Positions 15,396-24,216 of a DNA stretch of 64,000 nucleotides are shown in pieces; positions within the stretch are counted from its first letter, which is position 1; the number at the start of each line of letters is the position of its first letter. The translations under genes and the position numbers were made by a program. A model generated the notes under the pieces. It was not told the DNA's origin, made no database searches, and saw only the letters and a list, made by a program, of their open reading frames with translations. The stretch spans positions 1,178,001 through 1,242,000 of the forward strand of contig NZ_JAFCKP010000001.1 in the NCBI RefSeq assembly GCF_018130245.1, written 5' to 3'. This DNA comes from Bradyrhizobium sp. SZCCT0231 (GTDB lineage: Bacteria > Pseudomonadota > Alphaproteobacteria > Rhizobiales > Xanthobacteraceae).

Positions 15396-16637
15396 TCAGC
15401 TCTTCGGGCTGAACAGGGTGGGGCGCTGCCGCGCAAATGTCTGCCGGCCGCCCTTGAAGCCCATCAGGACATCGGGCAGCTCGCCGATCGCGAAGCGGCC
15501 GTCCTTTGTATCGAGCACGATGAGATCGGCGGGATTGCCGACCTTGATGCCGTAATCGCCGAGGTTCATCAGCCGGGCCGGCAGCTCGGTCACGAGATCG
15601 AGGCAGGTGTCGAAATCGCTCACCGAGGCGTGCGCGACATTGGCGTAGAAATTCGCCATCCGCAGCAGCGAGGCGTCGCCGAACGGCGTGAAGGGATTGA
15701 GCACGTTGTTGGTCGCGATCGAGCACACGACGCCGTCGCCCGCGAGCTTGTGCGCAAGTGTCAGCCCGCGTGGCGCGTTGCAGGGAGCCTCGCGCCCCAT
15801 CAGATAGAGATCGGTCGCGGGTAGCACGGTGACGGCAACGCCGGCTTTTGCCAGCTGCGCGGTGGCAGCTTTCATACGCTCCGGCGGCAGTGCGGAGAGT
15901 TTTGTGGCATGGCCGACCGCCACTCGTCTTTGATAGTTGCGCCGCTCGGTCTGGCGGCAGACCTCGTCGAGATGCCACCAGGAGGGGTCGAGATCGAAAT
16001 CGAGATGGAGGTCGACGTCGACGTCGAATTCCTCGGCGAGATCGAAGATGCGCGCGAGATGCGCATTCGGGTCGGCGTCCATGTAGGGACAGCCGCCGAT
16101 GACCTCGCCGCCGTCGCGGAGCGCCTGGATCAGCAGCACCTCGGCTCCGGGATCGTTGGTCAGGCCTTCCTGCGGAAAGACACAGAGCTCCAGATCGATC
16201 GCCCAGGCGTAGTCGCGCTGGAGCGCCTTCACCGCCTCGAAGCCGCGCAAGCCGATGCGCGGGTCGATCTCGACATGCGTGCGCATGCGCGTCGTGCCGT
16301 GCACGATGGCGCGTTCGAGCACCTTTGCGCCGCGCGCGTAGACGTCCTCGACCGTGAAATCCTTCTTCATCCCGGCAACGGCGTGGATCGCTTCCGAGAG
16401 GCTGCCGTGATCGTGCCCGCAGCGGCCGAGCAGGCAGGCCTTGTCGAGATGAATGTGGGTGTCGACGAAGCCGGGCAGGGTGAGATGCCCACCGAGGTCG
16501 ACCTCGACCGTTTCGCACCCAAGCTTTGGCCCGATCGCGGCAATGCGGCCGCTCTTCACGCCGATATCGACGGGTGCGGCGGATGAGCGCAACAGCGCGT
16601 TGCGGAAGATCAGGTCGAGGGCGGCTTGGGCGGTCAT
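15396..16637 (-). CDS. Cytosine deaminase-like amidohydrolase
   Basis: 413 aa. Metal-binding motifs of the cytosine deaminase/AtzC branch are present: PGFVDTHIHLDKAC near residues 55-68 (HxHxDK), HVEIDPR, VDLHLDFD and VAVGHATKL. ATNNVLNPFTPFGDASLL is the loop containing the usual aspartate position, but it reads TNN where the family has a TDN-type motif, which needs checking. The enzyme probably hydrolyses an amino or amide group on a heterocycle. It is divergent from an NTF2-like gene with a TGCATGCA site between, so it belongs to the GntR-linked group ending at 22298. Confidence 0.8.
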   Translation of the reverse strand: MTAQAALDLIFRNALLRSSAAPVDIGVKSGRIAAIGPKLGCETVEVDLGGHLTLPGFVDTHIHLDKACLLGRCGHDHGSLSEAIHAVAGMKKDFTVEDVYARGAKVLERAIVHGTTRMRTHVEIDPRIGLRGFEAVKALQRDYAWAIDLELCVFPQEGLTNDPGAEVLLIQALRDGGEVIGGCPYMDADPNAHLARIFDLAEEFDVDVDLHLDFDLDPSWWHLDEVCRQTERRNYQRRVAVGHATKLSALPPERMKAATAQLAKAGVAVTVLPATDLYLMGREAPCNAPRGLTLAHKLAGDGVVCSIATNNVLNPFTPFGDASLLRMANFYANVAHASVSDFDTCLDLVTELPARLMNLGDYGIKVGNPADLIVLDTKDGRFAIGELPDVLMGFKGGRQTFARQRPTLFSPKS

Positions 16638-16730
16638 GGCGTCGGGTTCAGCTGTGGTAGCCTAGCGGAAGCCGAGGGAGCGGGCAGCTCCAGATTGTGT
16701 GCAGTCGAGGCATCATATTGTCTATAAAAT

Positions 16731-16740
16731 GTGCATGCAC
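16731..16740. promoter_or_regulatory. GTGCATGCAC palindrome, candidate GntR operator
   Basis: A perfect 10-bp palindrome between the divergent deaminase (start 16637) and NTF2-like (start 16786) genes. The TGCATGCA core recurs at 18023-18030 and 18127-18134 in front of the GntR and ABC transporter genes. Confidence 0.55.
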
Positions 16741-16785
16741 TTTGAGGTCTGAATTGTAGAATGCCGGCGCTCTGGAGAATCCGCG

Positions 16786-17202
16786 ATGTCCGCTCCCGCA
16801 CAAGCCGAACGCCCGATGACCGACGCCGAGATTGTCGAAGCCTATCTCACCGCTTCGATGATACCCGATCCCGACGCCGCCGCGGCCTATATGAAGCCGG
16901 GCACGGTGATCACGTTCACCGGCGGGCGCGAGTTCGATCATCCGCGCGGGCCGACCGGCTTCAATGCGAAACGTTATCGCTGGGTCAAGAAGAAGATGGA
17001 ACGGTTCGACGTCTGTCCGGGCGCGGACGAGACCGTCGTCTACAGCGTCGGCACGCTCTATGGCGAGTGGATGGACGGCACACCGTTCGAGGGCAACCGC
17101 TATGTCGACCGCTTCGTCGTGAGGGGCGGGCAGATCGTGAAGATGGACGTCTGGAATGACAGCGCCGAGCGCATTCTCGTTCAGCGCGGGATCGAGGCCT
17201 AA
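16786..17202 (+). CDS. NTF2-like/SnoaL-like protein
   Basis: 138 aa. The pattern is that of the SnoaL/NTF2 superfamily: an N-terminal helix pair (IVEAYLTASMIPDPDAAAAYM), a central sheet and the C-terminal YVDRFVVRGGQIVKMDVWND. Members are small cone-shaped isomerases, cyclases or ligand-binding proteins. It is probably cytoplasmic. Its end overlaps the end of the convergent GntR gene by 4 bp. The shared TGCATGCA site upstream ties it to the neighbouring transporter and deaminases, perhaps as an isomerase acting on their substrate. Confidence 0.78.
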   Translation: MSAPAQAERPMTDAEIVEAYLTASMIPDPDAAAAYMKPGTVITFTGGREFDHPRGPTGFNAKRYRWVKKKMERFDVCPGADETVVYSVGTLYGEWMDGTPFEGNRYVDRFVVRGGQIVKMDVWNDSAERILVQRGIEA

Positions 17203-17957
17203 CTCCTTCGAGCCACCTTCGGCAGCTTGATCACCCGATTACTCGTCACCTCGTCCGCATAGGGTGCGAGGATGTCGAGGAGGTCCCGGCCGCGCTGCGG
17301 AGTGGGAGCGACCAGCGCGCGATTGGCCACGGAATCCAGGTGATGATGCATCAACTCCATCACCTTGGCCGCATCGCCCTTGGCCAGCGCTGAGATGATG
17401 GCGCGGTGCTCGTTGATGGCGCATTCGGTGGAATGCGGCCGGCTGTAGAGCGACAGCGTCAGGCAGCAGCGATAGGCGACCTCGCTGACATAGCGCACCA
17501 GGATCGGGCTGTTCGTCATGTGGGCGAGCAGGATGTGGAATTCGGTCGCAAGCCGGATCGACACCGCATCCGTGCCGCCGCGGGCGCGATCTTCGGCGTC
17601 GACATGGGCGTTCAGCTCGGCGATCTGTGCCTTGGTCAGCTTGCCCGCGAGCTGGCGGACAACGAGGCGTTCGAGCTCGATGCGGATGTCGAAGGCATCG
17701 CGCGCTTCCTGCCAGCTCGGCGTCGCCACCACCGCGATCCGGTTGCGGCGGAGCTCGACGAGGCCTTCCGCGGCGAGTTGCCCCAGCGCGTGGCGGGCAA
17801 TGGTGCGGCTGACGCCGAAACGCTCGCCGAGCGCATCCTCGGGCAACTTGGCGCCGGGCTCCAGCGCCTGCTCGATGATGGCGCGCCGGAGCGCGCGGCA
17901 GATCACGCTGACCTTGTCCGACGATTCAGAAGTCTTGCTGCTCGCGCGCGCCGCCAT
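17199..17957 (-). CDS. GntR family regulator (FadR/FCD subfamily)
   Basis: 252 aa. The N-terminal winged helix (about residues 15-80) has LRRAIIEQALEPGAKLPE and LGERFGVSRTIARHALGQLA, followed by LVELRRNRIAVVA. The C-terminal FCD domain has the metal-binding pattern EFHILLAHMTNSP, EHRAIISALAKGD and MHHHLD. Such regulators bind palindromes and are released by carboxylate or heterocyclic ligands. The gene is divergent from the ABC transporter genes; TGCATGCA sites lie between them and again at 16731. Confidence 0.9.
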   Translation of the reverse strand: MAARASSKTSESSDKVSVICRALRRAIIEQALEPGAKLPEDALGERFGVSRTIARHALGQLAAEGLVELRRNRIAVVATPSWQEARDAFDIRIELERLVVRQLAGKLTKAQIAELNAHVDAEDRARGGTDAVSIRLATEFHILLAHMTNSPILVRYVSEVAYRCCLTLSLYSRPHSTECAINEHRAIISALAKGDAAKVMELMHHHLDSVANRALVAPTPQRGRDLLDILAPYADEVTSNRVIKLPKVARRS

Positions 17958-18022
17958 CGGCGAATCCTGTAGGAGATGAGATCTCTCTTTAGCATAGGCT
18001 CGCGTCGATTCAGCGCTCGAAT

Positions 18023-18157
18023 TGCATGCAGTTTGGGCTCGAAGCTGCCCAAATCGAATCCGGCCATTTGGCGCAGGTTTCGGCTAGGTCATTGATTTCG
18101 CGAGTGTCGATCGCTGGCATCCAGCTTGCATGCACTTTGGCCGTGATGCGCATGCAA
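18023..18157. promoter_or_regulatory. TGCATGCA motif cluster between gntR and the ABC transporter
   Basis: TTGCATGCAG (core 18023-18030) and TTGCATGCAC (core 18127-18134) lie in the divergent promoter region, and a third, weaker GCATGC at 18150-18155 overlaps the likely start of the ATPase gene. Each core is a perfect 8-bp or 6-bp palindrome, as expected for a GntR dimer. Confidence 0.55.
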
Positions 18158-19009
18158 CCCCACGTCCAGTTTGACGGCCAGCCCGTTCCCGAAGGCACTG
18201 CTACGACCGCCATCGAGCTGTCCGAGGCCTCCGTGACTTTCGGGCGCGGCGACCGCGCCGTGCCGGCTCTGTCGAAGACCACGCTCAAGATCGCCGACGG
18301 CGAGTTTGTCGCACTGGTCGGCCCATCCGGATGCGGCAAATCGACCATTTTGCGTCTGGTCAGCGGCCTGGTGCAGCCGACCGGTGGCGTCGTCATCGTC
18401 GGCGGCCGCGAGGTGGCGGCGCGGGCGATGCGGGTCGGCATGGCCTTCCAGAACCCGACCATGCTGCCGTGGATGACGATCGAGCGGAACATCATGCTGC
18501 CGCTGAAGATCGTCGAGCCGTTCCGCTCGAGCTTCCGCAGGCTGCGCAAGACCGAATTCCGCGACAAGGCCAATGCGCTGCTGGAGCAGGTCGGCCTCAA
18601 AGGGTTCGGCAACCGCTATCCCTGGCAGCTCTCCGGCGGCATGCTCCAGCGCGCCAATCTGTGCCGCGCGCTGATCCACGAGCCGCGCATGCTGCTGCTG
18701 GACGAGCCCTTCGGCGCGCTCGACCAGTTCACCCGCGAGGAGCTGTGGGCGATCCTCCAGAACCTCTGGATGACGCACAAGCCGACGGTGCTGCTGGTGA
18801 CGCACGATCTGCGCGAGGCGGGCTTCCTTGCCAGCCGCATCTGCGTGATGAGCGCCCGTCCCGGCCGCATCCTCGACGACAGCCGTGTCGCGTTCGCGCG
18901 GCCGCGCACGGTCGCGATGACCTTCGAGCCGGATTTCGTCGCGCTGAACCAGAAGCTGCGCGCCTTCATCGAGGATGCGCGCAGCGCGGCCGAGCAGGGG
19001 ACAGGCTGA
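18146..19009 (+). CDS. NitT/TauT-family ABC transporter ATP-binding protein
   Basis: 287 aa from the ATG at 18146 (a second is at 18152; the frame also opens at 18026 but would run through the regulatory motifs). Walker A is GPSGCGKST, the signature is LSGGMLQRANL, Walker B is LLLDEPFGALDQFTRE and the H-loop is LVTHDLREAG. FQNPTMLPWMTIERN is typical of SsuB/TauB/NrtD-like ATPases for nitrate, sulfonates, taurine or pyrimidines. It forms an operon with the permease (4-bp overlap) and the binding protein downstream. Confidence 0.9.
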   Translation: MRMQPHVQFDGQPVPEGTATTAIELSEASVTFGRGDRAVPALSKTTLKIADGEFVALVGPSGCGKSTILRLVSGLVQPTGGVVIVGGREVAARAMRVGMAFQNPTMLPWMTIERNIMLPLKIVEPFRSSFRRLRKTEFRDKANALLEQVGLKGFGNRYPWQLSGGMLQRANLCRALIHEPRMLLLDEPFGALDQFTREELWAILQNLWMTHKPTVLLVTHDLREAGFLASRICVMSARPGRILDDSRVAFARPRTVAMTFEPDFVALNQKLRAFIEDARSAAEQGTG

Positions 19010-19785
19010 TGTTCGGGATCGATGTCAGGCAGAAGGCGTGGTCGGCGGGGCTGATCGTGCTGTTCTTCGTCGCCTGGGAGCTGTTCTGCCTGATGACCGG
19101 CATGTCCGACCTGGTGCTGCCGCGGCCCTCGCAGGTGTTCGTGACGCTGGTCGAGCGTTTCCCGGTGCTGTGGCCGCACATCGTGCAGACGCTCGCCACC
19201 ACCATGTTCGGCTTCGTGCTCGGCGTTGCGCTCGGCGTCGCCCTTGGCGCGATCATCGGCGTCTCCAAGACGGCTTACGACACCTGCTATCCGCTGCTGA
19301 TCGGCTTCTCCTCGATCCCCAAGGTCGCGGTGGTGCCGATCTTCGTGCTGTGGTTCGGCTCCGGCACGGTGCCGGCGGTGCTGACCGCGCTGTCGATCTG
19401 CTTCTTCCCGATCGTCGTCAATATCGCGACGGGCTTAGCGACCACCGAGCCCGAGCTCGAAGACGTCTTGAAGGCGCTCGGCGCCAGCAAGCTCGACATC
19501 CTCTGGAATGTCGGCCTGCCCAGGACCATGCCGTTCTTCTTCGCTTCGCTGAAGGTTGCGATCTCCTATGCCTTCGTCGGCGCGGTGCTGTCGGAGACGG
19601 TCGCCTCCAACCGCGGCATCGGCAACGTCATGATGACCGCGTCCTCCAATTTCAACGTGCCGCTGGTGTTCGCCGGCCTGTTCGTGCTCGCCGGCCTCGG
19701 CGTCGCGCTCTACGTCGTATTCTCGCTGATCGAAGGGCGGGTCACCGGCTGGGCCACGCGCAAGAACGACGTGATCGCCACCTGA
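19009..19785 (+). CDS. NitT/TauT-family ABC transporter permease
   Basis: 258 aa with about six hydrophobic segments. The coupling loop EAA motif is in LEDVLKALGASKLDILWNVG (the EAA-like LKALGAS...G region), followed by LPRTMPFFFASLKVAISYAF. PRPSQVF and IPKVAVVPIFVLWFG are typical of the SsuC/TauC group. The ATG overlaps the ATPase stop. It forms the inner-membrane channel of this importer. Confidence 0.9.
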   Translation: MFGIDVRQKAWSAGLIVLFFVAWELFCLMTGMSDLVLPRPSQVFVTLVERFPVLWPHIVQTLATTMFGFVLGVALGVALGAIIGVSKTAYDTCYPLLIGFSSIPKVAVVPIFVLWFGSGTVPAVLTALSICFFPIVVNIATGLATTEPELEDVLKALGASKLDILWNVGLPRTMPFFFASLKVAISYAFVGAVLSETVASNRGIGNVMMTASSNFNVPLVFAGLFVLAGLGVALYVVFSLIEGRVTGWATRKNDVIAT

Positions 19786-19824
19786 TTTCTTGAACCGTCA
19801 TGCAACGAAGCTGAGGAGGTCTCG

Positions 19825-20850
19825 ATGTTGAGAAAAGTAACTGTCGCGCTACTGGGATTGGCGCTGTCCGCAGGAGCCGCCACGGCGGAAGAAACCACGA
19901 TCAAGTTCACGCTGGGCTGGAAAACCCAGGGCAGCGACGCCGCGTTCTTCTATGCCAAGGACAAAGGCTTCTTCAAGGAGGAAGGCCTCAACGTCGTCAT
20001 CGACCAGGGCGAGGGCTCCGGCGCCACCGTGACGCGGGTGATGTCCGGCGCCTATGACGCCGGCTTCGGCGACGTCAATGCCATCATCCAGAACGCCGCG
20101 ACCAAGCCGCAGGAGGCGCCCGTCATGGTCTACATGATGTGGAACCAGCCGCCGTTCGCGATCGTCGCCAAGAAGAGCAGCGGCATCAACACCATCAAGG
20201 ATTTTGAGGGCCACACGCTCGGCGGCGCGCAGGGCACGCCGACGACGCGCCTGCTACCGGTGTTCACGCGCAAGAACGGGCTCGACGGCGAGAAGATCAA
20301 GATCTCCAACATGGCGCCGAACCTGCAGGAGCCGATGCTGATCAAGGGCGATATCGATGCCGCGCTCGTGTTCAACATCACCAGCTATTTCAACCTGGTG
20401 CTCAACCGCCAGGACCCGGACAAGGACTTCAAATGGTTCTCGTTCGGTGAGTATGGCCTCGATCTCTATTCGAACGGCGTGATGGTCTCCCGCAAGCTGA
20501 TCGCCTCGAACCCGAAGGCCGTCGCGGGCCTGGTGCGTGCCATCAACAAGGGTGCGATCGCGGTCGCCAAGGACCAGAACGCCGGCATGAAGGCGGCGCT
20601 GAACTACGACAACCTCATCAATGCCGATGTCGAGAAGCGCCGGCTGCAATATTCCTTCGAGAAGCTGATCGTCTCGCCGGAGATGAAGGAGATCGGCATC
20701 GGCGACATCAAGGACGAGCGCATGACGCGCGCCATCGGCATCGTGGTCGAGGGCTATCAGCTCGCCCGCGCGCCGACGCCGGCAGAGGTGTTCTCGCGCG
20801 AATTCCTGCCGCCGCGCGCGGAGCGGGAGTTGGTGTATACTGCCAACTGA
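19825..20850 (+). CDS. NitT/TauT-family ABC transporter substrate-binding protein
   Basis: 341 aa with a signal peptide (VALLGLALSAGAATA, cleavage before EETTIKF). The NMT1/THI5-like fold is shown by FTLGWKTQGSDAAFFYAKDK, GFFKEEGLNVVIDQG, SGAYDAGFGDVNAII and LGGAQGTPTTRLLPVF. Relatives bind pyrimidine precursors, sulfonates or nitrate. GAGGAGG lies upstream of the ATG. Because two deaminase-type amidohydrolases are in the same regulon, a nitrogen heterocycle is the most likely ligand; that is inference. Confidence 0.9.
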   Translation: MLRKVTVALLGLALSAGAATAEETTIKFTLGWKTQGSDAAFFYAKDKGFFKEEGLNVVIDQGEGSGATVTRVMSGAYDAGFGDVNAIIQNAATKPQEAPVMVYMMWNQPPFAIVAKKSSGINTIKDFEGHTLGGAQGTPTTRLLPVFTRKNGLDGEKIKISNMAPNLQEPMLIKGDIDAALVFNITSYFNLVLNRQDPDKDFKWFSFGEYGLDLYSNGVMVSRKLIASNPKAVAGLVRAINKGAIAVAKDQNAGMKAALNYDNLINADVEKRRLQYSFEKLIVSPEMKEIGIGDIKDERMTRAIGIVVEGYQLARAPTPAEVFSREFLPPRAERELVYTAN

Positions 20851-20864
20851 TTTTGGGAGACGTC

Positions 20865-22298
20865 ATGGCCACGGAGATTTCGGCAAGCTGCCTGTTTCGT
20901 GGCCCTGACGGCGGCCTCAGCGACAATGTCGTGCTGCGGCACGATGGCGGCGTCATCACCGATATCTCGGAAGGCGCGGGGCCGGGGCCTCGCTCCTTCG
21001 TCATCCCCGCCTTCGTCAACGCCCATGACCACGCCCGCGCCACGGCGTCGTCCTTCGGCGCGGTCGGCATGCCCCTGGAAAGCTGGATCCTGCGCACCGC
21101 GCTGGGCACGCCGGTCGATCCCTATCTCGCCGCGGCCTCTGCGTTGGCCCGTTCCGCCAAGGCTGGCTGCGCCGCGATGATGGTCCACTACACGCGCCCG
21201 AGCGGGACGATGCCGTTGGTCGACGAGGCAAAGGCGATCGCGAAAGCTGCGTCCGACATCGGCATTCGCATCGCGTTTGCGATGGCCGTGCGAGACCAGA
21301 ATCCGATCGTCTACGGTGATGCCGAGCCGGTCCTTTCGGGACTTCCCAGGGAGGATCGCAAGACCATCGAAGACCTCTTTGTCCGCGCGCCGATGTCGCC
21401 GAAGGCCTATATCGAGCTGACCGACGCGATTGCCGCCGCCATCGCCGGACCGATGGTGGACGTGCAACTCGGTCCGGCCGGCGTGCAATGGTGCTCGAAG
21501 CCGCTGCTGGAGGCGGTGGCGGAGAACTCCGCGCGGACCGGCCGCCGCATTCACATGCATCTGTTGGAAACAGTGTACCAGCGCGCCTGGGCCGACCGGC
21601 ACTTTCCGGACATGGTGCGCTGGCTGCGCGACATCGGCTTCCTCTCGGAGCGGCTGACGCTCGCGCACTGCATCCACGCCCGCCCGGATGAGCTGGAGAT
21701 GATCGCGGCCTCCGGCGCGCGCATCGTCACCAATTTCAGCTCGAACATGCATCTGCGCTCCGGCCTCGCCCCGATCGCCGCCGCGCACCAATGCGGCTGT
21801 GCCATCGCTGTCGGCGTCGACGGGCTGGCGCTGGACGAGGACGACGACATCCTGCGCGAGATGCGGCTGGTGCAGATGGCCCATGGCGGTCTTGGCTTCA
21901 AGGCGACATGGACGCCGGCCGAGATGTTTTCGCTGGCCATCCGTAACGGGCGCTGCGCGACCGGCGCGCCCGGAAACGGGGAGCTCGCCGCCGGCAATCC
22001 CGCCGACTACGTCGTGATCGATCTCGACCGGCTCGACCGCGACCGGATCATGCCGGTGGATCCCATGACGCTGCTGTTCGCGCGCGGCAATGCGTCCCTG
22101 GTGAAGGAGGTCGTCGTCGCCGGCAAGACGATCGCGCGGGACGGGGTTTGCGTGGGCGTCGACCTGCCGGCCATCGAGCAGGAGTTGCGAGACATGTACC
22201 GCGTCAATGTCGGCAAGCTCGAAAGCTTCCAGCTTATGTGGCAGCCCCTGTCGGACCGGCTCAGCGGCTGGTTCGCGCAGCAGCTGACCTGTCAATGA
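20865..22298 (+). CDS. Deaminase-type amidohydrolase (TRZ/ATZ-like)
   Basis: 477 aa. The ATG at 20865 is preferred because GGGAGA lies just before it. The first metal motif appears as FVNAHDHARATA (HxH with an inserted acidic residue), then IHMHLLETVYQRAW, LAHCIHARPDEL and the aspartate in VGVDGLALDEDDDILREM. This is the layout of the guanine deaminase/triazine hydrolase branch. The gene begins 15 bp after the binding-protein gene, so uptake and hydrolysis are coupled. Substrate unknown; a cyclic amidine or aminopyrimidine-like molecule is likely. Confidence 0.82.
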   Translation: MATEISASCLFRGPDGGLSDNVVLRHDGGVITDISEGAGPGPRSFVIPAFVNAHDHARATASSFGAVGMPLESWILRTALGTPVDPYLAAASALARSAKAGCAAMMVHYTRPSGTMPLVDEAKAIAKAASDIGIRIAFAMAVRDQNPIVYGDAEPVLSGLPREDRKTIEDLFVRAPMSPKAYIELTDAIAAAIAGPMVDVQLGPAGVQWCSKPLLEAVAENSARTGRRIHMHLLETVYQRAWADRHFPDMVRWLRDIGFLSERLTLAHCIHARPDELEMIAASGARIVTNFSSNMHLRSGLAPIAAAHQCGCAIAVGVDGLALDEDDDILREMRLVQMAHGGLGFKATWTPAEMFSLAIRNGRCATGAPGNGELAAGNPADYVVIDLDRLDRDRIMPVDPMTLLFARGNASLVKEVVVAGKTIARDGVCVGVDLPAIEQELRDMYRVNVGKLESFQLMWQPLSDRLSGWFAQQLTCQ

Positions 22299-22440
22299 GG
22301 CGCCTGTCCTCGACCGGGATGCATATAAAAAGGCGATAGCTGGTAAGCCCTGCCTCGTCTGGCGCCTGATGCCTTGATGCGCTATCAGCTCCGCGATTGC
22401 GTCTCGACACCAGTCGATGACCCCCTTGAGGAGCCCTCCG

Positions 22441-23349
22441 ATGCGTCTTCCCACGATTCTTCTGGCCGTGACATGTCTTGCCGGCGCAGCTTCAGCCGAA
22501 GACCTCACGGGCACGCTCCAGAAGGTGAAGGAGACCAGGAAGATCACGCTGGGCTATCAGGAAGCCTCGGTCCCGTTCAGCTATCTCGACGGCAGCCAGA
22601 AGCCGGTCGGCTTCGCCATGGACATCTGCCTCAGGATCGTGGACGCGGTGAAGAAGCAGCTCGGCATGCCCGACATTTCCGTCGAGACCCTCGCGGTGAC
22701 GTCGTCGAACCGCATCCCGCTGATGGTCAACGGCACGCTCGACCTGCATTGCTCGGCGACCACCAACAATGCCGACCGCCAGAAGCAGGTCGCCTTCACC
22801 AACACGCATTTCCTCAGCGCGACGCGGTTCGCGGCCAGGAAGGCCGCCAAGATCAACACCATCGACGATCTCAAGGGCAAGGCGGTCACAGCGGTCGCCG
22901 GCTCGGTCAACCTGACGCAGCTCGCCAAGGTCAACACCGAGCGCAATCTCGGCATCAACATCATGCCGGCCAAGGACCAGGCCGAGGCCTTCCTGTTGCT
23001 GGAAACCGACCGCGCCCAGGCCTATGCACTCGACGACGTCCAGCTCGCGGTCGCGATCGCGCGGTCGAAGGAGCCGCAAGCGTTCATGATCAGCGATGAA
23101 GCGTTCTCCAAGCCCGAGCCTTACGGCATCATGCTGCGGCGAGAGGATGCGCCGTTCAAGGCGCTCGCCGATCGCGCAACGGCGGAGCTTTATGCCAGCC
23201 CCGAGATCGAGGTGCTCTACAAGAAGTGGCTGCAATCGCCGACACCGCCGAACGGCCTCAACTACAACGTCCCGATGTCACCCGCCTTGCGCAACGGCTT
23301 CAAGAAGCCGAGCTCGAGCGCCGATCCTGATGTCTACGTGGTGAACTGA
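22441..23349 (+). CDS. Periplasmic amino acid-binding protein (glutamate/aspartate GltI-like), orphan
   Basis: 302 aa starting at 22441 after GAGGAG. Signal peptide LLAVTCLAGAASA, mature protein from EDLTG. Family features are ITLGYQEASVPFSYLD, PVGFAMDICLRIV, NRIPLMVNGTLDLHCSATTN, FLSATRFAARK and the C-terminal YKKWLQSPTPPNGLNYNVPMS, which is close to GltI/BztA-type proteins. It should bind an acidic amino acid in the periplasm. No permease or ATPase genes follow: the next sequence is a fragment of an unrelated efflux protein, so it must share a transporter elsewhere or is a decayed operon's survivor. Confidence 0.9.
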   Translation: MRLPTILLAVTCLAGAASAEDLTGTLQKVKETRKITLGYQEASVPFSYLDGSQKPVGFAMDICLRIVDAVKKQLGMPDISVETLAVTSSNRIPLMVNGTLDLHCSATTNNADRQKQVAFTNTHFLSATRFAARKAAKINTIDDLKGKAVTAVAGSVNLTQLAKVNTERNLGINIMPAKDQAEAFLLLETDRAQAYALDDVQLAVAIARSKEPQAFMISDEAFSKPEPYGIMLRREDAPFKALADRATAELYASPEIEVLYKKWLQSPTPPNGLNYNVPMSPALRNGFKKPSSSADPDVYVVN

Positions 23350-23360
23350 GGTGAGAGCGC

Positions 23361-23708
23361 GCCTACGTCACGGCCGGGAAGCGTGTGATGGCGCTGGTCG
23401 ACACCGATGCGCTGCATGTCGAAGGCTATTTCGAGGAGACGAAGCTCGCGCGCATCCGCATCGGTGACAAGGTGCAGGTCCGCCTGATGGGCGAAAAGAC
23501 CACGCTCACGGGTCACGTCGAAAGCATCGCCGCCGGCATCGAGGATCGCGACTGCGCGGAAGGCGCCACCATGCTCGCCAACGTCAACCCGACCTTCAGC
23601 TGGGTGCGGCTCGCGCAACGCGTGCCGGTGCGCATCGCGCTGGACAATGTTCCGGGCAACGTGTCGCTGGTCGCCGGCCGCTCCGCGAGGGTGGAGGTAT
23701 TGGACTAA
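23361..23708 (+). pseudogene. C-terminal fragment of an HlyD/AaeA-type efflux adaptor
   Basis: The frame entering at 23361 reads AYVTAGKRVMALVDTDALHV, then EGYFEETKLARIRIGDKVQV and, near the end, VRLAQRVPVRIALD. This is the last third of membrane fusion proteins such as AaeA (aromatic acid efflux). The lipoyl and hairpin domains and signal anchor are missing; the fragment begins directly after the preceding gene's stop. An ATG at 23388 could start a 106-aa product, but without its other domains it would not work as an adaptor. Confidence 0.72.
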
Positions 23709-23818
23709 CGCAGCGAGCAGATCATTTGCGCTTGGCCTGGGGAAAAACCGGCGACCAGCGTTTCAATGCCAAATCGTAAGGCTAATCCTGACTCGCGTGT
23801 GTTGAGTCGGGGGACTGT

Positions 23819-23890
23819 ATGGGCGTTTGGTTTTTAGTCCTAGCAGCCTGTGTCGTCGGCGCGTTGCTGCTTTTGGCGTTCTGCCGATAG
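23819..23890 (+). CDS. Possible 23-aa single-pass membrane peptide
   Basis: The frame reads MGVWFLVLAACVVGALLLL and ends in AFCR, which is a single hydrophobic segment followed by one arginine. GGGGGA lies 4-5 nt upstream of the ATG. It is one of three tiny hydrophobic frames in this 1-kb stretch that has no conventional gene. Too short to be sure. Confidence 0.3.
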   Translation: MGVWFLVLAACVVGALLLLAFCR

Positions 23891-24010
23891 CGCCGATAGC
23901 AGATGCAATTGTTGCTGCGAAGCATCAGCGAGCCGCGGAATAGCGGTTCCAGACCGATGGTTTTTGACTGTGCATGGATGAACGCGTTCACTTCCGGATG
24001 GGAGGCGGAC

Positions 24011-24091
24011 GTGAGCTGGTTGTTTGTGTTTCTCATCGCCGCAAGCGCAGTCGTTCTGATCGCCCATGCGATTGACGCGATGCGTTCTTGA
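24011..24091 (+). CDS. Tiny membrane protein with AHAxDAxR ending
   Basis: 26 aa from the GTG at 24011, which has GGGAGG 5 nt upstream. A hydrophobic helix (WLFVFLIAASAVVLI) is followed by AHAIDAMRS. The ending closely resembles the 30-aa protein at 32249-32341 (AHALDAYR), which also has a good ribosome binding site. Two independent copies of the pattern in one window argue that these are real small proteins rather than chance frames. The frame is open further upstream (ATG at 23903), but the strong site favours the GTG. Confidence 0.5.
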   Translation: MSWLFVFLIAASAVVLIAHAIDAMRS

Positions 24092-24167
24092 TACTGCCTG
24101 TGACTCGGTTTCGTCGGTAGCTAGGTAAGCGCCGAGATTGTTCCGAGGCGGGCGAGCGTCAATTTGA

Positions 24168-24193
24168 GGAACCTGGCCCTGCGGGCCAAGGTT
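24168..24193 (+). promoter_or_regulatory. Possible EcfG-type promoter of a tiny gene
   Basis: GGAAC at 24168-24172 and GGTT at 24190-24193 are separated by 17 bases, close to GGAAC-N16/17-CGTT. The 34-aa gene starts 24 bp downstream with its own strong ribosome binding site. Confidence 0.35.
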
Positions 24194-24216
24194 GTCACAG
24201 CAGGAGGAATACGATC

